DNA of 64,000 nt from assembly GCA_935421135.1 (NCBI GenBank), contig OW285197.1, positions 12,591,223 through 12,655,222 of the forward strand, in the 5' to 3' direction. The notes below the pieces were generated by a model, which was not told the origin of the DNA, did no database searches, and was given only the letters and a program-made list of their open reading frames with translations. Shown piece by piece: positions 25,101-37,065 of this stretch. The first letter of the stretch is position 1, and each line of letters opens with the position of its first letter. This DNA is from Bugulina stolonifera (lineage: Eukaryota > Bryozoa > Gymnolaemata > Cheilostomatida > Bugulidae). The position numbers were made by a program, and so were the translations under genes.

Positions 25101-28100
25101 CAGCCAATGGCAGGAGGGTTAATTGAAATAGATGTAGAAGGTGGTGCTGCCGATCAGCCAGCCAGGCCGCCATGTTGGAAAACTCGGATGTGTAGAAATA
25201 TAGTGATAGGCATCATACTAATCATTATAATTATTGTTGTAGTTGGAGGGGCAAGGTGCATACTATCAGCAATGAAAGATTAGATATAGACGATTCAGCT
25301 TCCTCTACTATCCTATTATTGTGACAAAATATTCTACTTAGTATTACATTCCTATCCTGTACTTGGAGCCATTTCTGACTGACTGAACCTGCCTAACATG
25401 CGATTTGAGGGAGGTAACAGCTGCCTGCCCCAATGTACATGTAGAGGGATAGATAGATCTATGAGAGTGGACCATTATTAGACCAATACGAGGATACGAA
25501 TAAGTAGCTTCATTATAAACTTTTGATTTTGTCTTGATTTGATTTCAAGCTCAAAAATCAATAAAACATATTATTCTATTGATCTACACATGTATGTTTT
25601 CACTGATGGGTGTATACAGTAGATATGACACTGATACTACTGACACTACAACATGAGGTAAATAGACAAAGTGAATTCAGCAATATAAACTGGCCTATGT
25701 AGATTGGGACAATGTTTCCAAGCAGAAGACAGCCTCCATAAAAATATATATTGAAAAGCAAAATTAAGACCAAGTAACTATGGTGGATTGAGCTAGATGT
25801 GGTAGAATTTTAAATAGCCTTTGCTCTTCGCCAAAACTGAATTTGTCGTCGCTATATATGATTGCACCTAGAAAGGTTGATTGAGGCGTACTAGTCAAAT
25901 ATTTTTAGACAAATAAAAAAAATATTTCCGTCATGGTAAATTACATTGCACATTACACAGTGGGCAGTTGAGGAAGAAATAGTCACAATTATAAGTATTG
26001 ATGTCAAGTAGAATTGTGCTAATGTTTCATAAAAGTATTTACAATCTACTATTAGCAGAGTTATTTTTCAAAGACCTAGAGCAAACAAATGGTTTAGGAA
26101 AACGTAAATTCCATTAGTCAATACTATGAATATACGTAATAGCCAAGTGATACTAGAGTCATGTACACATGTCAGAGTTGAGAGTGAGTAATAGGATGAG
26201 GAGAGCATGATAATCTGGTAAGGAAATAAGGTGTAGGTGTACTATTGAACAGAAACTGAGTTTGCCTTGTTTCTTAGTTTTAGGCAACCCCAACCCAATA
26301 GCCCAAATCATAATTAATATGGAGCTCTCAGTCTTCTAAAGGAGTTTGTCTATTCAAGCTGAAATGGAATAACATATATTACATTCAATTTTCAATTTTT
26401 TGTATTGTATCAGCATCAATGCGCTTATTCAGTTCATGGAAAGTGTGTAAGGACTGCACAATGAGTCTGCTATTTGCTTAGAATACCAGTCAGCATAAAT
26501 GCAGCAAGAGGAAAGGTTACTTTATGTAAAGTAAGTAAAGTTAAATTCTTTATTATGACAATAAAATGGCAGTATTAATGATTGGACACTGTATATTTCT
26601 TACACTAGTTTGTAGATTGGAACCATCTTCATTCTAATCTCTATGCTACCTTACTCAGTCCAACACTGAATATCTACATTGACAGAGTAGAGCAGCATAT
26701 CAACTACAATAGCTCTTGATGAACATGTATGGGAATTGCAGGAAAAACAGTAGAACTACTCGTTAATAAAAGTGAGCGAGAGTGATGGATGGTAATAGAA
26801 GCACCGACCTTGACCTTGACCATATCAATGGAAGTGACATTGAACCAGATGGAAGTCCATCAACGACCAATACAGAGCAACCTTATTATGTTGAGAGTTC
26901 AAGTGACCTAGAAACTGCCACACATCCATATGATTGGAGCGCTACTACAGATCAAGAAAATACTCAACAATATGCTGGCAATAGGGCGGTAGTGCAACCA
27001 GCTGAGCATAGTTCCAGTCATGTGAACACTTATCAGAACCAGCAGGTTCAAGGTAGGGGTTCCACAACCCAACAACATCCTGAAAGTCAGTCGTCTGATG
27101 AGAATGCTCTCACCGGAGAGGGAGTGAACCCAAATGATTGGAGTTCAGATGATGTAGACAGTGACCGACGACGAGTACGAACCCATCCGTCGACTCAAAG
27201 TACACAGGCAGCTGATGATTTTACTACCACTACTACCGATGAAGATGAGGCAGAAAATCGGTCAAGATTGACATCACATCAGCATACAACTAGAGAGGCG
27301 GATAGAGGGGATGACACTCCGAGTGGCAGTGTAATTTATGGTAGTCAAACAAACCCAAACAGCGAGAGGAATTCAAATTACTCAAGGAGCCACGACAATA
27401 CCACACATCCACTTGAGGTACAACCACACCCATATACTTCAAGTGATTCCGAGTTGGACACTCAACCAAACCAACATAATGGTGGAGCAGTTACGAGAAA
27501 AGGAAGTCAAAGACAAAGACCATGGGTAGCAAGTCACAATTCTGCTGCAGCAGATTTGGCTAAATATTCACACTCTAATAGGGCGAGAGAAAATAAATCA
27601 CAATCTAGAAAAGGTGACAAGAGAAAATCCAAACATTTGAATCTAGGCAATGTAGGCCTTGCTAGTGTACCAGAGAAGAAAGGCTCAGATAGTGAACACT
27701 GCTACGCAGATGGGTCTGGAAATTTCACAGATGTAGGTAGTGTACATTCCAAGGACAGTTGGAAAATATTAAATAAAAATAAAAATATGTCATATCCTGC
27801 AACAGAAATAGATTTTGGTGAGAATCCTAAGCCTCTAGTGGAAGACAAAACCAACTCACAAGAACCAAACAACAGGAAACCATTACCGAACAATGAACCT
27901 ACATTCGACTCAGAGCTGCCAGCAGAGCATTTCATGGATATTATAATTCCGCATATACATGTATCTAAAGAATCGGATGCACCCAGTCATGGGACACGCC
28001 CTAAGACAACAGATGGTGGACCTAGTAGACTCACTATATTCAGTCAAGAAACGCCTCCTAAGATAAGAGCTGCAGCATGCGATAGACTGCCTAAAGAGGG

Positions 28101-31100
28101 ACACACTGTTTTAGAACCACAGACAACAAACACGAATAGGCTAACTGACAGTGATGAAGTGAATGCTGAAGAACATGGAAAGACAACTACTGAGCATGTG
28201 GAAAGAACAGGTATACAAAATGGAACAGAAAATTCACAGCTGTTGAATGCTAGTCTAAAATCTTCGCCAACTATACAAATGGGCAGTAACAACCTTACTA
28301 GAAATGCGGAAAACATTGGTTTGGGAGCAAACAATGGCAACCGTGGCGTAGATGTGGGAAGTGCTGGTTGTGAAAGAGACAGCAGAAGTGAACAGGTCAA
28401 CAGGCAGGATAATGAGGTCACTAAACCAGAAAGGAATTGTTTATCAACCTGCCAAGCTGGTTGTGTTACTTTCTGTGTCGTATTATTTGTGGTGATGATA
28501 GTAGTGGTATGGTTGGTGAGCCACTACACCAAGTACCTACACGTATCCACCAGCTGAAATAAGCGGGAACACTCTTGACTAGAACTCTATACAACAAGTG
28601 ACTTGATAATCCCAATGCAGCACTTGCGGAATATTGTTGTTTGATATTATTAGTGTAGGCCTGCTGTCATTATGAGGTTAGGTTATACCATTCCTAGAGA
28701 ATCAATTATGTTTTATATAAATAATTTTAGATACCCAAGTAGTGTGGCTAACTAAACCTCCATGTATATTCACCAATATGCTATTCTAGTAATAGTAGCT
28801 ATACGTTTGATCACCAAATACTCATAACTTACATATCCATGCAAATATTATGACTAGATATACATGTATGAGCATAAGGTTATGTGTCTTGTTTTTTGGT
28901 ATGGGGGGGGGGGGGGGAGAGGAGGGAAGAGGGGGAGGGGGGTTAGGGACGCATCAATTTAGAATTATCATGCTAAAAAGTGTATTGCATACTTTGAGTG
29001 TGCCAGTATTGATAATAATAGAAACAGGATTTGATAGTGTGTTTCAGAGCTGAGAATACAAGGTTGGAAACAGTTGAAACTAGTTACTCAGTGAACCAGA
29101 CATCAACCCTGACTTGCGCTGGCGCATTATTAGCACAACGGGGACCCTCCTTTTCAACAACCATTAGTTCTGCTTGTATTCAGTTATCAAACCAGGTGCA
29201 AGTGAACCAGTGAAATATACAAATGAATACTCCCATCATGCTACTATTACTCACCAGTTCTGTTGAACATAAACACGGTCCTCACAGTTCTACCTGCTGA
29301 CTCCAACTCTTGTCTCTCCCGGACTGACTGCTGCCGGAACCAGCTGAAAGCCTCTGTGATACTCTCCACAGTATGAGCTCCATCTAGGTAGTACGTTATG
29401 TTCTCTCTGCTCGTCTTGTGGAACCTTCCAGGCCATCTGCAATTCTTCAGACCTGTATATGATGCATAGCCTACATTCAGTGACATGGTGGTGGTGTTAG
29501 CCTGTGTATCAGGCCAGATAATATAAGCTAATTAGTTAGCGGTTTAGTACAGTGTAGTGGTAGAGAGGAGGTCTGTACGAGCTATTAAAACAACTCGCCA
29601 CATCTTAAACTTAAACTGTTCGATAGCAAACTAGAATACTACTCATAGCTTGGCAATGTTCCACTTTATCCTGCCCAACGCAATACAAATACCATTGTAG
29701 CCTATATGTTGAAAGGTAGACTATGTATGGTACTATCATGAAATTAATACTTGTATCAGTGGTCGTAAACAATACAAAAGGCCTTCATATTGGTCTATCC
29801 ACTGAAGGGGAAGACCTAATGGATTTAAGTAGGTCACGTTGTCCCAGGACTGCTCTCCACTGCTACACTGAACCAAACACTACTTGCTGATTGGTTTATA
29901 CTACACATAGTAGGCATGGTGCCCAGGCTAATGGTGGTGTATACTGTGGTGGCTAGGCTGCACAGTTTTGATTGGTTGATGGTCTAATTTAAAGATGGTG
30001 GTGGGCCTAAGGTGGATACTAATAGTAACAATACGACCCAGGTCTATCCTCAACTCTACATGCTTGCTACAGTGAGAGACATAGGCAATACAAAGTTGTA
30101 CTGTTGGGTACAGTATCTGGTTGGGGCGGAGCCTACCTGTCAAGGGGCGGAGCCTACCTGTCAAGGGGCGGAGCCTACCTGTCAAGGGGCAGAGAGATTA
30201 AGTACCTAATTAGACAATATATCAGTATACAGAGAGATAGAGCAAGAAATGAATCACCTGTAGTATATGTGGTTGATAGGTTAACCAGAGGTAGAGTACA
30301 TGCACCGTATGTGGGAGTTGTCCACCTCTGTCTGTCTTGATACCTGTCCATGAACACTCTACTCAACTGTACTGCTAGACTGGCATTTCTTAGCTGAACA
30401 TCCCCACTTAAACCTGTAAGGTATAACACTGTATGGGTACACTTACCTAGGTATAATAGCACTGTATGGGTACACTTACCTAGGTATAGTAGCACTGTAT
30501 GGGTACACTTACCTAGGTAGCCTATAATAGCACTGTATGCGCACACTTCCCTAGGTATAGTAGCACTGTATGTGTACACTTACCTAGGTATAGTAGTATA
30601 AGTGTATATCAACTTAGGTATAATAATGAGCATGTTCATTAACCTCGATATAGCACTACATGGGGACACCAACCAAGGTATACTATTGCACATGTACACT
30701 AACTTAGGTAGAGTATTGCATGTGTATACTAACCTAAACTCGGCACTATATCTGTCACTTGCTGTCTAGCATCAAAGGCAGGAGCCTGGAAAACAGGAGA
30801 GCCCACCTCCTCCCCACACTTCCACAAAACTTCAAGAGCTGAGGCTACAATATAACAATGTATGACATTATAGACTCATGCACATTGCATACTACGTTTT
30901 ACATGCACACAAAATAATTCTAGGTTATATATCACGCTGAAATTTGATAGTTTATAACACTGTAGTCTTTCTACAGATTTAGAAACACTAATGCACTTAC
31001 AAGTAAACTGTGTGCTTGCTATATGCTACCCATAATGCTATATGCTACCCATAATGCTATATGCTACCCATAATGCTATATGCTACCCATAATGCTATAT

Positions 31101-34100
31101 GCTACTCATAATGCTATATGCTACCCATTATGCTATATGCTACCCATAATGCTATATGCTACCCATAATGGTAGAAATAAACAGAAAATTAAACCTTTTT
31201 TTAAAGATACAGGACATCTCTAAATAGATTCTACAACTTTTGGAAAGACAACTCCATAACACTTCACTGTTAATACTAACTAACCAGGTTGGGGTACTGT
31301 AATTGTAGGACACCCTGACTTGATGATACCAGCTTTCTGCCATGATATCTCCTCTATAGTACCACCTAATACTGATGTGTGATCTGTAAAGAGATCAATG
31401 TATTTATATATTATTGTTACAAAGCTTATGAGTGAAAGGGAAGACAATCCCAAACTGGTGACACAACTTAACAGAAGTGGTTGACTAGCCCTAGTGCTAA
31501 GCAGAGTCATAACTCAGGCATGAGAGACTTAGGCTACATTTTGGTGTTTTGATTCTTGGTCCATTAAAGTTGTGTTCAGTCTGGTAACTCGATAGCATGG
31601 TAGACCACTGCTGAAAGGACAATTAACAGAGAAAATAAGAGTTAGGTTCTAGGTAGCAGGTGTAGCTATAAAGGTGAAGGTCGGCTATTCCAAATGGTAA
31701 AGCTGTAAGCACTCACCTATGCCTAGAGATGTGATACCACATACTACAGGCTTAGGGATGACGTTTGTACAGTCAAACCTCCCTCCAATACCGACCTCAA
31801 TGATGGCTGCATTCACCCCCTCAGATATGAACACCTGGAAATAGGGAACACAGGCTATTGGGTGAATAGAGCACAGTTATGAGAATATTCACATGTAAAT
31901 GAACTGCCCAATAGCTAAGTATTTTGGAGTTGTCAATTCATAATACCATGAAAAGGCATGATAACTTTCAGTATATTATAACAAGGTAACACTGCAAAGA
32001 GCTGTCAATACACGATTATTTGCAATCTGCTGTAATCTGCTCTTGTATTTTTACCACCAGCTAAAGCTGGTGATTGGTTGAAGAAGATGAAGATAACAAA
32101 CAGGACCGTGTGGTGCTCACTTTAAATGCCATGAGTGTGAGGAACTTGAAGTAGAATGGGAGTTGTTCCCCCTCAGCTAGCTGAGACCTGAGGGAGTCGT
32201 ACACCTGCCAGAAGTAGTCACCAAACATCTCCTGTGGTATGGGGGATCCTTCTAGTCTAATCCTCTCCCGTACCTCCACCAGGTGGGGCGAGCTATAAAA
32301 GTTTAATACAATTACATGGACTCCTCAGTTGGAGTTGTCACCCTACACAAACAAGAGAAGACAATTTTAGCTCCTGCTAAATAGAATGGGCAAGTAAATT
32401 ATCAGTACTAGCATATTTAATATCAACTTTTGAAAGCTATTTTTACACATCCCCTTACTGAATGCTCCATTCTTACCTGTAGAACCCAGTCTTATAGCCA
32501 TGGTGTCTCAGTATGCTCTCAGTGAGAGCAGCTGTAGATCCTTTACCTTTAGTACCAGTTATATGTATTACGTTCAGTTTATTTATATCTTCTAGCTGCA
32601 ATAACCATACATGTACATATTTAGTTGATGGCAAGCTATTATTCTATAAGCGCCAATCTATAATTGTCCAATCAAAACCATGCTGGACTGTCACATGACT
32701 ATCTGTTTCTCCTATCTAGTGATGATTGTCTGTTTATTCAAAGCATCAATTAGATGTGAATGAAATTCCACTATAAATAGAAGACTACTCCCATCATTAA
32801 GATAAAACTTATAGAATAGTGGTCTGATAAAACACAGACATCTCAAGATAACAGAGATACAATAATACAAATCGTACTTATCAATGTGCTCCATGTCCAT
32901 TAGCTTATACAAGTTAGCATTACCTAATGCTATACTGTATTCTATCATAATTGACCTTGGATGTACTCGTGCATGTACATGTGTATAATTAGTATTTAAT
33001 GGTCTAGATTTCTCCAGGAACATAATTTAGCTTACAAGTCTCAAGGTCACGGTGTTGAAGAGAGACTGGTGTGTATCAGATGAACCAACCTACCGATATG
33101 CCTAGCTGCTGTAGACTTCTGACCATGAGTGCCAGTTTGTCAGTTGGTTTCTTGTTGATTAGTCGTCTAGCCTCAATCTCAGCAGCATTCGACTGGAGAC
33201 TGTTGAGGGTGAGCACTGCCTCCTACAATGCAATGATACATGGTCCAGTAGTTACATTAAAGTGGTCCAGCTGCTACACTAAAATGGTCCAGCAGCTACA
33301 CTAAAATGGTCCAGTAGTTATACTAAAATGGCCCAGTAGTTTCACTAAAATGGTCCAGTAGTTATACTAAAATGGTCCAGTAGTTACACTAAAATGGTCC
33401 AGTAGTTACACTAAAATGGTCCAGTAGTTATACTAAAATGGTAAAGTAGCTACACTAAAATGGTCCAGTAGTTATACTAAAATGGTCCAGTAGCTACACT
33501 AAAATGGTTCAATAGTTACACTAAAATGGTCCAGTAGTTTCACTAAAATGGTCCAGTAGTTTCACTAAAATGGTCCAGTAGTTACACTAAAATGGTCCAG
33601 TAGCTACACTAAAATGGTTCAGTAGCTGCACTAAAATGGCCCAGTTGTTACCCCAAAAATAGCCCGGCTGTTACTTTGTACAAAGCTTAGTTACTACTTT
33701 AAAATGGTGGTTTTGCTACCTGGTAAAAGGCCTAGTCATAGACAAATCCCAAACTCCTAAATCCAAAGGAACTGCTAACATTACCATTAGAAATGTGGAG
33801 CTACCCTGAACAATAGTAACATACCACTTGGCCACCATACTAATGTTCACCTCTCATTTAAGGAAAGTGGAGTTTTATCGACACTGGAAACCATGTTCTA
33901 GCAGGCAAAAGAGTGACAAAGAAGAGAGTTAAAGATATGAACTCTTCATAATCATCCTACACTACATCAGAACCGGTTTACTGCAACAGGAAATTATACA
34001 TGACGGCATTTCAAAGCATCAGCCATAAAGAATAATTAAACTGACTCGCTACAACACTGCCAGCATCACTACAACTGCTAACTTACCAGATCCCTGGAGA

Positions 34101-35895
34101 ATATGTTATACAACTCCTGCACACTGCATAGTAAGAAAGGCAGGCAAACAGGCTAACAAGCTGTGAAAGTGTAGACACACTAAGCAATATTGTAACACAA
34201 CATATCAACTAGCCTTAGATCTATTAGCACACAAACCCACCTTGAATGTTTTGTTGTTGACACTCATGTTTCCAGACTATAAAAAGTAAAAGTGAATGTC
34301 AAATGCTAGAGGAGAACCTGCTGCATTAGTCACCATACGAACAAGTGACAAGTTATGGCATGTGCCCTCCCTTATGCACGGTATGATAGAATGATGGAAT
34401 GCCTCCTACTGACCATTAGATCATGTTAAATAAAGGAGATAAGATAATAGACCTGTGTACCATCCATCAGGCATTCACACAGTGTTGTCATTCTACAGTA
34501 CACTTGCACGCTCATTGTATTCAATTGTACAAACAGTCATGGAGCCAATAACATAAACATTTGGAATACAAAGTTCATGTATATATAATTATATAGAAAT
34601 ACAATTCATACAGTCATATAATTATATTCACTATCACAACAGAATACAAGGAACTGTTTATAATAACAGTAATAATCTATATCAGGCAGTATGATACTAA
34701 TCTATTACAACACTAAAAGTACAAACAAACAGGTGAGATTATAGACAACCTTGTTGATCAGTAAAAACTATGTATACCACACAATGTGCTGTAACTTTCT
34801 CTATTATTTGCAAGTGCTAAGTATTCACTATTCCAGATTGTTTGTTACCCCACATATTAGTAGCCACATGTATTATACATGGCTGGTGTATTATGGGTAA
34901 TTTGAAGATGAAACAAGGTAATCAGTCACACTATCTATGGCTTATTAAAAAACTGTTGACTTTTTCAACCAATAACTAGTTTACACTGAATTACAGCTGA
35001 AAATTTTAATGACGTGTCCAAATAATGCAAATCGGTTGATTATTATTAACATATCTATTATGGTTATCTAAATAAAAATATTACCGAAGCATTGGGAATT
35101 CCAAAAAAATTCAATTTCCCACTCTAGAATTCAAACAAATTTTTCACCCACCTCCTAGTCTTGTAATGGGCGGGCATATATGGCCAGTCTTATTTCAAGC
35201 TGGCCAACTGACAGGTTGAACAAATCTGCTTAGTTAGTTATCATGAATACTAAAACACTTTGAATCACTGGATCAGGTAATAGTGAACACAAAAGGTCAA
35301 AAAGAAGATAGGGATAACTCCGAGTGAGAAAAATCAATGGATTATGCAGGCTCTGGAAAGGGTCTAGATCAGCTTAAAACTGAATAAGTTTCGCACATGC
35401 TGGGATGGCGAGAACCTGTTTGTATAATTATTGTTATGCTAAATATGTTGATGTACATGTATGTATGTATGTTAAGGTACGCTTATTCCGCAACCACTCG
35501 GTGATATAGAGGCATTCGAATCAGTCTGACTACCAGTAGAATTAAGCTTTGTTCAGTTTTTAAAAAAATTTACTATCATTTACGAAAGTCCCGTTTTTAT
35601 ACTTGAAGAAATCATTCAGGTTAGTTATAGTTTCTCCTAACAGAAAGAAGTGAACAGTATGTAGCCTAGTGGTTCTCATATACAGCCTACTTACATCATA
35701 TGGGGTGTCTTCTGCTAGCACCTCAACCTTTCTACGTGCCTCAGTTGCGTGACTGGATAGAACCTCAGCTATTCTATGGGAATACCACTTACATGAGAGC
35801 TGTGTGAGTACAGAGTGCCTAGTGAGGAGCCTGGATTTATTGCACTGTCCAATAACTTCACATAATCGACCAATCACAGAGAACCCCAATCTCAT
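22165..35895 (-). CDS. FPGS: Folylpolyglutamate synthase
   Basis: FPGS adds glutamates to folates using ATP, retaining them in cytosol and mitochondria. Eleven exons join in frame (580 residues, close to human mitochondrial FPGS): 35695-35895, 33094-33222, 32477-32595, 32121-32292, 31717-31834, 31285-31383, 30734-30844, 30286-30413, 29255-29501, 22907-23008, 22165-22481. Landmarks: [13 protein letters not shown] (exon 2), P-loop [10 protein letters not shown] (about 122-130), [13 protein letters not shown] (exon 4), [12 protein letters not shown] (about 220-231), DHTS...WQKAGIIK (exon 6), YLDGAHT (about 397-403), VFMFNRTG, and a C-terminal VTGSLYLVG. The N-terminal 67 residues, starting MRLGFSVIG, look like a mitochondrial leader; an acceptor-like site just upstream leaves the first exon open. 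Less certain limits: the exon 8 donor (GTTAAC) and the exon 11 acceptor (22559 is also in frame). Intron 9 hosts two genes on the opposite strand. Confidence 0.95.
23489..23510. repeat. Poly-G run in FPGS intron 9
   Basis: About 18 to 20 consecutive G. Another, interrupted G-rich tract lies at 28901-28945 in the same intron, just downstream of the second nested gene. Confidence 0.8.
24201..25283 (+). CDS. Intronless gene nested in FPGS intron 9: Ser/Thr-rich protein with C-terminal membrane anchor (copy 1)
   Basis: A single open frame of 360 codons from ATG 24201; a TAG stands in frame just upstream, so no upstream exon in this frame is needed. Residues about 11-70 are tandem 11-mers ([11 protein letters not shown], five good copies). 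A hydrophilic Ser/Thr/Glu/Gln-rich region follows, with several Cys, a basic patch (RSKPRKRR) and a terminal hydrophobic segment ([19 protein letters not shown]) ending about 10 residues before the stop. There is no signal peptide, so tail-anchored topology with the bulk in the cytosol is most likely. Its strand is opposite to FPGS. It shares layout and an HPESQ(P/S)SD motif with the next gene, suggesting a duplicate pair. Function unknown. Confidence 0.7.
   Translation: MQTKPCSTEYMNTTSGTDRSAADYTSGTDRSAADSTSGTDRSAADYTSGTDRSAANYTSGTERSAADYTSGVEAQQVRDDYVTDRHPESQPSDNHTASETEQPNDEATGTEPTATSTEGESQGDAEDRVRVQSPQTVNHLERDTQHNESALQSDNVTHADTFPNIPPRSNQSHRGRVCRWRECHCTSSSSDETNKDKNRPIRSKPRKRRTCPTVSTERCGYAASMSDNCESSGGNSSPSCICSGRHNFLVCNINSTIPEEESSVEGRSMRVSDGAQSTNTETGQESSLPGSQQPIGGEGQQPMAGGLIEIDVEGGAADQPARPPCWKTRMCRNIVIGIILIIIIIVVVGGARCILSAMKD
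24240..24415 (+). repeat. 33-bp coding minisatellite in nested gene copy 1
   Basis: Units of ACCAGTGGTACAGATAGAAG then TGCTGCAGATTAC occur five times plus a partial copy, encoding [11 protein letters not shown]. Changes between units include several that alter residues (D to E, Y to S, D to N). Confidence 0.9.
25284..26784. other. FPGS intron 9 DNA between the two nested genes
   Basis: About 1.5 kb of AT-rich sequence with no further frame of coding character. It must hold the 3' end of copy 1 and the promoter of copy 2 if the two are transcribed separately. Confidence 0.5.
26785..28557 (+). CDS. Intronless gene nested in FPGS intron 9: Ser/Thr/Asn-rich protein with C-terminal membrane anchor (copy 2)
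   Basis: One open frame of 590 codons starting [16 protein letters not shown]. It is almost wholly hydrophilic low-complexity sequence rich in Ser, Thr, Asn, Gln, Asp and His, with clusters such as [36 protein letters not shown] and [19 protein letters not shown], which look like degenerate copies of one Ser-Ser-Asp motif. A Lys/Arg patch ([10 protein letters not shown]) lies near the middle. The end has [10 protein letters not shown], a hydrophobic helix ([16 protein letters not shown]) and a 14-residue tail. There is no signal peptide. Its length without stops in AT-rich intron DNA and its shared layout with copy 1 argue that it is a real gene. Function unknown. Confidence 0.72.
   Translation: MDGNRSTDLDLDHINGSDIEPDGSPSTTNTEQPYYVESSSDLETATHPYDWSATTDQENTQQYAGNRAVVQPAEHSSSHVNTYQNQQVQGRGSTTQQHPESQSSDENALTGEGVNPNDWSSDDVDSDRRRVRTHPSTQSTQAADDFTTTTTDEDEAENRSRLTSHQHTTREADRGDDTPSGSVIYGSQTNPNSERNSNYSRSHDNTTHPLEVQPHPYTSSDSELDTQPNQHNGGAVTRKGSQRQRPWVASHNSAAADLAKYSHSNRARENKSQSRKGDKRKSKHLNLGNVGLASVPEKKGSDSEHCYADGSGNFTDVGSVHSKDSWKILNKNKNMSYPATEIDFGENPKPLVEDKTNSQEPNNRKPLPNNEPTFDSELPAEHFMDIIIPHIHVSKESDAPSHGTRPKTTDGGPSRLTIFSQETPPKIRAAACDRLPKEGHTVLEPQTTNTNRLTDSDEVNAEEHGKTTTEHVERTGIQNGTENSQLLNASLKSSPTIQMGSNNLTRNAENIGLGANNGNRGVDVGSAGCERDSRSEQVNRQDNEVTKPERNCLSTCQAGCVTFCVVLFVVMIVVVWLVSHYTKYLHVSTS
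30120..30196. repeat. 21-bp tandem repeat in FPGS intron 8
   Basis: GGGCGGAGCCTACCTGTCAA then G occurs three times in succession, a GC-rich island in AT-rich intron DNA. Confidence 0.85.
30416..30735. repeat. Minisatellite of splice-donor-like units in FPGS intron 7
   Basis: About five good copies, and several decayed ones, of a 33-40-bp unit containing CACTGTATGGGTACACTTAC and CTAGGTATA. On the FPGS sense strand each good copy contains CTAGGTAAGT, a perfect 5' splice-site consensus. The array fills the intron between exons 7 and 8. Confidence 0.85.
31022..31172. repeat. 19-bp minisatellite in FPGS intron 6
   Basis: TATATGCTACCCATAATGC is repeated about eight times with a few point changes. 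Confidence 0.9.
33238..33645. repeat. 22-bp minisatellite in FPGS intron 1
   Basis: The unit ACACTAAAATGGTCCAGTAG then TT runs for about 18 copies directly upstream, in FPGS sense, of exon 2. Variation alternates between TTACA, TTATA, TTTCA and CTACA. Confidence 0.9.
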
Positions 35896-36439
35896 AGCTG
35901 CACCTACAGGATATAGAGAACAACCGTGATAATTTATTACAACTCTCTCTGAAAGCATGCGAACCGCAGAAGAGAAAATTAGAGAATGTTGCTTAGAAAC
36001 TCATTTAGCCTTTCCTATTTGATATCTAGAGATCCATAGCAATTATCAAAGGAACTTAACATTTCAGCTGAAAAACACCGTTAGAGCGCAAACATACAAA
36101 TAGTTTTGTTTTCTAACGGTGTGCGACTGGAGTAAAATACACTGGTAATCAATATAATAACGCCAGTCTCATACTTGAAACCCTACTAGAGACTAATTTT
36201 AGCAATCAAATAATCTATTCAGTGTTTTCATGTCGCAGCTATCAGTCAAATCTTAGTTTGTTATAGCCTACACAGGCGCCTGAAAATTGGGTAAAGGTCA
36301 TACTGATAGGTAGAGTTTGGTATTTTAACCAGAGAGGAAGCCAAGCCACGACTACTATGTCAAGACAAATCAAATGAGTATTTTGCAGCGATAGTCCCGT
36401 CCGTAAGAGAGGGCCTGGTGTTGTCTGCTAACAGTAAAC

Positions 36440-36456
36440 AAATTAAATCCCCCCCC
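36440..36456. repeat. Poly-C run in the FPGS/MAP2K7 intergenic region
   Basis: About 13 to 15 consecutive C. Poly-T runs follow at 36859-36877 and 36935-36946, towards the 3' side of the LINE fragment. Confidence 0.75.
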
Positions 36457-37065
36457 CCCCCCCTGTTGAATGAGTGTTGGAACTCGAGCTATGCCGGCAT
36501 TGATTATCCTCCTGGACCCGTGATTTATGTATGCTAGAGTGCTGCTGATGAAGATCTTGGTTTAGAGTGGTGCTAGGACCTTAGGACCAGGTCCCCCGGC
36601 ATTGCTGACGGGGCTGAGTCGAAGCCTTAGGCCCTTAACCTCCACTAAGGCTGAGGTGGGTACCTGACCCACCTGTTATATTGGTGTTGGAACTTGGTCT
36701 ATGGATTGGAGTTATCTCCTTAATGCAAGGGAAAGCAACTCCTCATGGAATCCCTGCAAAATGTCTGCGCTACCATAGGTTATGCACATGTATGACCTCA
36801 GCGCATGGACGAAAACCATCATTTCATGCGAGCGAAGTAACAATTATTTCAGTGAGACTTTTTTTTTTTTTTTTTTTGCATTTTCTCACAGAGACCGCAC
36901 TTAAAAGTGCGTAAAGTCGTGAGAACTCGATTGTTTTTTTTTTTTTCAATTTTATGTTAAAAGTGCTATTTTTGTAATCTTTTTCTTTGTTATATGATAT
37001 TTATATATATATATGTATTTTTTTTTATGTTTTGTGATATATGTGTTATTATTAGTCTCAGTCAT

